NCBI GenBank assembly: GCA_035518875.1
Contig: DATIXD010000256.1
Span: 1-9,727 of the forward strand
Origin: DATIXD01 sp035518875
GTDB taxonomy: Bacteria > Pseudomonadota > Gammaproteobacteria > Methylococcales > Methylococcaceae
Length of the DNA: 9,727 nucleotides
Reading direction: 5' to 3'
The position numbers and the translations under genes are program-made. Below, in pieces: positions 6,318 through 9,727 of the stretch. The notes beneath the pieces were generated by a model. The model was not told the DNA's origin. It did no database searches and saw nothing but the letters and a program-made list of their open reading frames with translations. Within the stretch, counting starts at the first letter, position 1; the number at the start of each line of letters is the position of its first letter.

Positions 6318-6890
6318 TCAATCCTTGAAGGCTTCCACTTGAATTCGAATTTGAACTTCATCGCTCACCGCCGGCGCGAAGGCGGTCAGGCCGAATTGGC
6401 TGCGTTCGATGGTCGCGCTGGCGTTTGCCCCGCATAGATAACGCAGGGTGAGGGGATGAATCCCGCACCGGAAATGGTCGATCGTCAGATGCACGGGGCG
6501 AGCGACGCCGAGCAGGGTCAATTCGCCATCAGCGCTCACCGGCTGGTCTCCCTGAAAATTGATCCGCGCCGACTCGAAACGGATGCTTGGATATTTGTCA
6601 GTATGAAAAAAATCGTCCTTTTTCAGGCGCGCTTCCAATTCCTCAAGCCCGGTGTCAATGGAATTGGCGTCGATCGTGATATCGATACGGCCCTTCTTAG
6701 CTTGAGGGTCGAGGTCGATATGTCCGGTCGTTTTGTTGAACCGCCCGCGTTGGATCGAAAATCCCAAATGGCTGACCTCGAAACTGGGAAACGTATGACG
6801 CGCGTCAATCGTGTAGGCGTCCGCGTAGGCCGTACCACCTAACAACGCCGCGCTTGCAATACAGGAAGTTAAACGTAAGGGCTTGGTCAT
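6318..6890 (-). CDS. YceI-family periplasmic lipocalin-fold protein
   Basis: This 190-residue secreted protein has an N-terminal signal peptide (MTKPLRLTSCIASAALLGG, then TAYA before D24). The mature part shows the YceI pattern: YTIDARHTFPSFEVSHLGFS near the start, a G-x-I/F-x-L-D strand (GHIDLDP), D-A-N-S-I-D-T-G (about 74-81), KKDDFFHTDKYPSIRFES (about 90-107), GELTLLGVARPV (about 121-132), and the FGL motif near 166. YceI proteins bind isoprenoid chains in a beta-barrel, and some are induced by stress or high pH; the ligand here is unknown. The DUF4124 gene upstream on the same strand ends 35 bases before this start, so co-transcription is plausible. The gene converges on norB. The extra cysteine pair C142 and C153 could form a disulfide. 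Confidence 0.93.
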   Translation of the reverse strand: MTKPLRLTSCIASAALLGGTAYADAYTIDARHTFPSFEVSHLGFSIQRGRFNKTTGHIDLDPQAKKGRIDITIDANSIDTGLEELEARLKKDDFFHTDKYPSIRFESARINFQGDQPVSADGELTLLGVARPVHLTIDHFRCGIHPLTLRYLCGANASATIERSQFGLTAFAPAVSDEVQIRIQVEAFKD

Positions 6891-6925
6891 GACGTGTTAT
6901 CCCGAGCGAAAGGGAACGGTGCCGC

Positions 6926-7534
6926 TCATTTCCCGCGGGGACGATCGGAGCCGATCGAGAAATGGAGTTCGGTGTTCGGCGCAGCTTGTTCCGGCCGCGT
7001 CGGCGGAAAGCCTGGATGGGAATCGAAGCGGCGTTTGAAATGAGGGTGCGGATGAGGACGCCAAATCGGATAACCCCAAACCGGATAGCCCCATTGATCC
7101 GTCGCCTCTTGCTCGCGAAGCCTTTGAATGCGGGCTTCTTCCTCGGCGGCCCGGGCACGCCGCAAGGCGGCCTGCGCTTCGATTTCCCTGGCCCGCACCA
7201 ACCTTTCCTGCCGGGCACGCTCTTCGGCTGCCGATTCCTCTTCCGCTTTCCGCCGTTTGTCTTCAAGCGCCCTGGCCACCTCCGCGGGATCGGGTTCGAT
7301 CACCTTGAGGTCGACCGGCTGGCATCGGGTCGATGAAGTAGGATTCGAGGTATAGCTGATCTTGCCTGCGTCCCGGCATTTGTAAACGTCCGCAGCCCCC
7401 GCCGGTTGGCCAAGGATCACCATGGTTGCCGCCAACGCCCACCGCATGCTATGCGGCCAAGCGGCTATAAGCCCCGGTTTACCTGGCGCATGAACGGCAA
7501 TTTGACTGTCGGAGGAGTGATCGAGCATTCGCAT
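6926..7534 (-). CDS. Secreted DUF4124-domain protein with coiled coil and His/Pro/aromatic tail
   Basis: The product has 202 residues from ATG 7534, supported by AAGGGA about five bases upstream. This start leaves a 29-residue hydrophilic lead before a signal-like segment (MRWALAATMVILGQPAGAA, 30-48). The internal ATG at 7447 would give a conventional signal peptide but has no Shine-Dalgarno. DUF4124 spans about 48-80 (ADVYKCRDAGKISYTSNPT, with C53 and C70). A highly charged Ala/Glu/Arg helix (about 83-145) is probably a coiled coil. The tail contains the repeated WGYPVWGYPIW and HPHPHF, which could bind metal or pack against the envelope. DUF4124 proteins are widespread periplasmic proteins without a settled function. 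The gene lies just upstream of the YceI-like gene on the same strand. Confidence 0.8.
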   Translation of the reverse strand: MRMLDHSSDSQIAVHAPGKPGLIAAWPHSMRWALAATMVILGQPAGAADVYKCRDAGKISYTSNPTSSTRCQPVDLKVIEPDPAEVARALEDKRRKAEEESAAEERARQERLVRAREIEAQAALRRARAAEEEARIQRLREQEATDQWGYPVWGYPIWRPHPHPHFKRRFDSHPGFPPTRPEQAAPNTELHFSIGSDRPRGK

Positions 7535-7686
7535 TGCATTCCCTTTTCATCGGCATACCTGGTTTGACCCGATCGGCGCGCCGTGGTTCGCCTCAGGAAT
7601 CGGAGGAACATTCGATCATTGCGGGCATAAAGCAGGTGAAGGGGAATTCAATAGAGGGCGGATGGATTAGGATGTCAGAGACGCCC

Positions 7687-8163
7687 TCAGATCAAGACGA
7701 ACAGTCCTCCTACGAGTAGAGCAATAACCAGCGTCTTCCAAGGCCAACTCAGAACCGACCAGGCCAGGCACTGGACTCTCCACTGTTTTTTCGCCCAATC
7801 AAGTAGTGCGGGGATGAGCTTTGTGCGACTCACTCGCCAAAGCCACCTGATAAGGAAGAACGCCAGCAAGAGTTTGAGTGGGTTGATCGTCCAGGCGGTG
7901 ATAAGCTCGGCCTCGCGCGCACTTAGGTGGAACAACGACTCGATGGTGTCCTCGATGAGCACCTCCTCGCTGCCCTCCACCAAGTAGAAAATGCCTTCCC
8001 CAATCAGGTGGAGGGCTTCCAATGCGAATTCGAACAATAATTCGGCCAAGGCAATCAACACGATCATGCTGATCGCCAACCACAACAGCGGCTTCCAACT
8101 GGGCTTGAGCTGGGTATCCGCTGCAGGGATTTCCGAGATCGGTTTTTCTCTGATGTCGCTCAT
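7687..8163 (-). CDS. Unrecognised membrane protein
   Basis: This 158-residue protein has strong hydrophobic segments at about 24-44 (KPLLWLAISMIVLIALAELL), 92-110 (the stretch TINPLKLLLAFFLIRWLW) and 143-158 (TLVIALLVGGLFVLI). The last runs to the C-terminus. Between the first two lies an amphipathic stretch rich in Glu, with the cluster E64, E66, E67, E71 and E75. The third is preceded by a basic, Trp-rich loop (WAKKQWRVQCLAWSVLSWPW). I do not recognise the family. The start at 8163 has only a weak, distant AAGG. The frame shows membrane topology and a normal amino-acid mix, so I take it as real. It is flanked by same-strand genes with gaps of 152 and 213 bases and is probably a separate transcription unit. 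A GAGGGCG/CGCCCTC pair (7654-7660 and 7682-7688) overlaps its stop. Confidence 0.7.
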   Translation of the reverse strand: MSDIREKPISEIPAADTQLKPSWKPLLWLAISMIVLIALAELLFEFALEALHLIGEGIFYLVEGSEEVLIEDTIESLFHLSAREAELITAWTINPLKLLLAFFLIRWLWRVSRTKLIPALLDWAKKQWRVQCLAWSVLSWPWKTLVIALLVGGLFVLI

Positions 8164-8338
8164 GGTGGCAAAGGCCTTGGGGCTAACAAGGATTGAGGAG
8201 GAGAGAGTTCATTTCCCCCCTCAAACGGAAGGAATGGGGGGTTCCTCTTAGTGTACAAAGATTTGGGTAACCAACTCATGAAAAATGAGGACAGAGGCGA
8301 TTGGGGATTGCCAACCACCCGTTACGTGCGACCCTGTT

Positions 8339-8371
8339 GATCGCTGGCGGGGCGCCCGTTCCGCCACGATC
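8339..8371 (-). terminator. Bulged GC-rich hairpin after the DUF1499 gene
   Basis: GATCG-C-TGGCGG (8339-8350) pairs with CCGCCA-CGATC (8361-8371), giving 11 base pairs with one bulged C and a 10-base loop. On the minus strand it begins five bases after the DUF1499 stop. No U-run follows, so termination would be weak or factor-assisted. The remainder of the 8164-8376 gap shows no gene. Confidence 0.45.
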
Positions 8372-8376
8372 GATTC

Positions 8377-8823
8377 CTAGCCGCTCACAACACCCAGCGC
8401 CTTGAGCCGCTCGCGGATACGCTCGATGCGTCTGCGGTTGACGCCAAAATCCCAGTAGCCGACCCGAGAGGCGGAACGAACATGGAGGGTCTTCTCCTCC
8501 GGCAAGACTTGGAATTCCACGTCATCGATGAAACGGAATATCCGGCTGATGGCTTCGGCACGTAGGTACCATGCGTGCGCATCTTCCGCCACGATCTTGA
8601 TTCCCCGCTCTTCGGCCAGCGCGAGCTTGAGCTTTTCCCAGGCCGTTGCGGGTGCGACTTCCAGTTGCATCGGGCTGATGTAATGATCCTGATCGCCCGA
8701 ACGGCTCGACACACAATTGGGACTCCCGGGACAACCTGAAATTCTGAATTGATCCATACCTATTTCTCCCGCGGATAAACAGGCAGCGACCGCCAGCCAA
8801 ACCAGATTGATGAACCGCTTCAC
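8377..8823 (-). CDS. DUF1499 family protein, probable lipoprotein
   Basis: The DUF1499 signature GCPGSPNCVSSRSGDQDHYI follows the N-terminal region, and the domain continues to the end (IKIVAEDAHAWYLRAEA, the basic GVNRRRIERIRERL). The function of the family is not established. The start is uncertain. GTG 8823 gives 148 residues with a signal-like, lipobox-bearing leader (MKRFINLVWLAVAAC), as in many family members, but has a poor Shine-Dalgarno. ATG 8757 has GGGAG eight bases upstream and would give a 126-residue cytoplasmic form beginning MDQFRISGCPG. The hydrophobic coding of the upstream segment makes me prefer 8823, at modest confidence. The frame also stays open to a TTG at 8862. It lies downstream of the PstS-like gene on the same strand, with a hairpin in the gap between them. 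Confidence 0.82.
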   Translation of the reverse strand: MKRFINLVWLAVAACLSAGEIGMDQFRISGCPGSPNCVSSRSGDQDHYISPMQLEVAPATAWEKLKLALAEERGIKIVAEDAHAWYLRAEAISRIFRFIDDVEFQVLPEEKTLHVRSASRVGYWDFGVNRRRIERIRERLKALGVVSG

Positions 8824-8912
8824 TTCGACATTCAAAACCGCAAGCCGGATAACCGTTGACAAGCCCCGAATTGGATCGCGTACTCGCCCAATGGTTCGAA
8901 GAACGCTGATTA

Positions 8913-8926
8913 TGCCAGTGCTGGCA
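8913..8926 (-). terminator. Short hairpin after the phosphate-binding protein gene
   Basis: TGCCAG and CTGGCA are separated by two bases, 11 bases beyond the stop of the PstS-like gene on the minus strand. On that strand it is followed by TAATC, not a T-run. The folded loop would need to open to at least four bases. It may be a weak terminator. Confidence 0.28.
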
Positions 8927-8937
8927 CCGTCTTAAAA

Positions 8938-9727
8938 CTACTTGGCTTGCTCCCCCACCGAAACCATCGACTTGAGGTCCTTGGCATCGGCGGCGTAAGC
9001 CTTGCGCTCATCCAAAGACATTGGGATCAAACCTTTGGACGCCAGATAGCCCTTGTCACCCCATGCCTTCTCGCTGGTAAATTCGGCGATGTACTTAGAA
9101 AGTCCCGGAACCCGGTCGATATGTGCCTTTTTCACATAGAAGAACAAGGGGCGGGACACCGGATATTTTTGTGAAGCGATGCTGTCGCGATCCGGCTTAA
9201 TGCCCTCGATGGCGATCGGAATCAACCGATCGGTATTTTCCCTTAGCCAGTTATAACTGAACAGACCCACTGCCTCAGGGTCGGTGGCGAGCCGGGATAC
9301 GATCATTTCGTTGATCTCCTCGACATAGCCGCCGTCCTTGCGTACATCATGACAAAGTCTCTTGTACTCTTTTTCGTTTGTGAGCTTCTTGGCGGCAAGC
9401 CAAGGGTAACCATTGCAGCCCGCCTCCAATACCACTTCGCCAAAAACCTCGCTGGTTCCCGCGGTTAACGGCGGCCCCAGGACTTCGATTTTGGTGTCGG
9501 GCAGAGACGAGTTGATCTGTTTCCAGGTCTTATTGGGATTCGGCACTAGCTTGTTGTCGCAGTACTGCTTGCAGGCCGGATCGGGCAACTGTTTGGCCAA
9601 GGCCAGGTAAATCTCCTTCTCGCTCAGATTGCCGAATGGCTGGGCCTTTTTCGATTGCGCCATGACCACACCGTCGTAGCCGATCTTGACCTCCACGATG
9701 TCTTTCACACCGTTGGACTGGCAGGTG
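8938..9727 (-). CDS. pstS: PstS-like phosphate ABC transporter substrate-binding protein (N-terminus beyond right edge)
   Basis: The frame is open to the right edge, so the first part, including the signal peptide and N-terminal lobe, is missing. Visible landmarks of the PstS fold are CQSNGVKDIVEVKIGYDGVV at the edge, WKQINSSLPDTKIEVLGPPL followed by TAGTSEVF (the phosphate-loop region, corresponding to SGT-type motifs), then VGLFSYNWLRE and YPVSRPLFFYVKKAHI, and the C-terminal helix (YIAEFTSEKAWG). Four cysteines in two pairs (ACKQYC, then GC and LC further on) could be disulfides in the periplasm. The family delivers phosphate to PstCAB; some relatives act as phosphate sensors or bind other oxyanions. 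A GTG at 9708 could be mistaken for the start, but upstream codons continue the family sequence. No pst permease or Pho box lies in the window. Confidence 0.88.
   Translation of the reverse strand, partial: TCQSNGVKDIVEVKIGYDGVVMAQSKKAQPFGNLSEKEIYLALAKQLPDPACKQYCDNKLVPNPNKTWKQINSSLPDTKIEVLGPPLTAGTSEVFGEVVLEAGCNGYPWLAAKKLTNEKEYKRLCHDVRKDGGYVEEINEMIVSRLATDPEAVGLFSYNWLRENTDRLIPIAIEGIKPDRDSIASQKYPVSRPLFFYVKKAHIDRVPGLSKYIAEFTSEKAWGDKGYLASKGLIPMSLDERKAYAADAKDLKSMVSVGEQAK

Noticed and set aside
7534..7719. Small plus-strand frame between the DUF4124 and membrane-protein genes
   Set aside because: It has no ribosome site, overlaps the end of the 158-residue gene, and its composition is not protein-like.
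8215..8241. CCCCCC and GGGGGG runs as a hairpin
   Set aside because: The stem is only six pairs with a 15-base loop and no following T-run; it is probably just homopolymer runs in an intergenic gap.

Overview
The window is bacterial chromosomal DNA of moderately high GC content. It most likely comes from a gammaproteobacterium, and a methane-oxidising or similar hypoxia-tolerant lineage would fit. This placement rests on the AniA-type copper nitrite reductase, the NsrR/NorCB arrangement and the phosphate-binding-protein type. No rRNA or other phylogenetic marker is present, so it is tentative.

Left part (1-6048): a nitrite/nitric-oxide respiration cluster. A partial nsrR (NO-sensing Rrf2 repressor) reads leftward. 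Facing it is a five-gene rightward series: a copper nitrite reductase with an extra N-terminal cupredoxin domain, an HPP-CBS membrane protein (HPP proteins include nitrite transporters), a small three-helix membrane protein of unknown function, norC and norB. A sigma70-like promoter with an NsrR-type operator over its -10/start region lies in the divergent gap, and a second NsrR-type site lies in the leader. The expected scheme is that NO from nitrite reduction damages the NsrR Fe-S cluster, the operon is derepressed, and NorCB removes the NO.

The most striking feature is the start of the nitrite reductase gene. The reading frame that follows the operators and a good Shine-Dalgarno site opens with about 45 residues of a group I truncated haemoglobin, including its B-helix Phe-Tyr pair. 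It then runs in frame into a lipoprotein signal sequence and the nitrite reductase. The haem-binding part of the globin is absent. This looks like an in-frame deletion fusing an NsrR-controlled globin gene to nirK, a composite signal peptide built from a globin helix, or an assembly chimera. The same enzyme also has Leu in place of the usual axial Met at the core type 1 copper site.

Right part (6049-9727): genes on the minus strand that look unrelated to denitrification. They are a periplasmic YceI-like lipocalin-fold protein, a DUF4124/coiled-coil secreted protein, an unrecognised 158-residue membrane protein, a DUF1499 protein, and a PstS-like phosphate-binding protein cut by the right edge. 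The convergent gap after norB holds a REP-like hairpin repeat. No tRNA, rRNA, CRISPR array or insertion sequence was seen.
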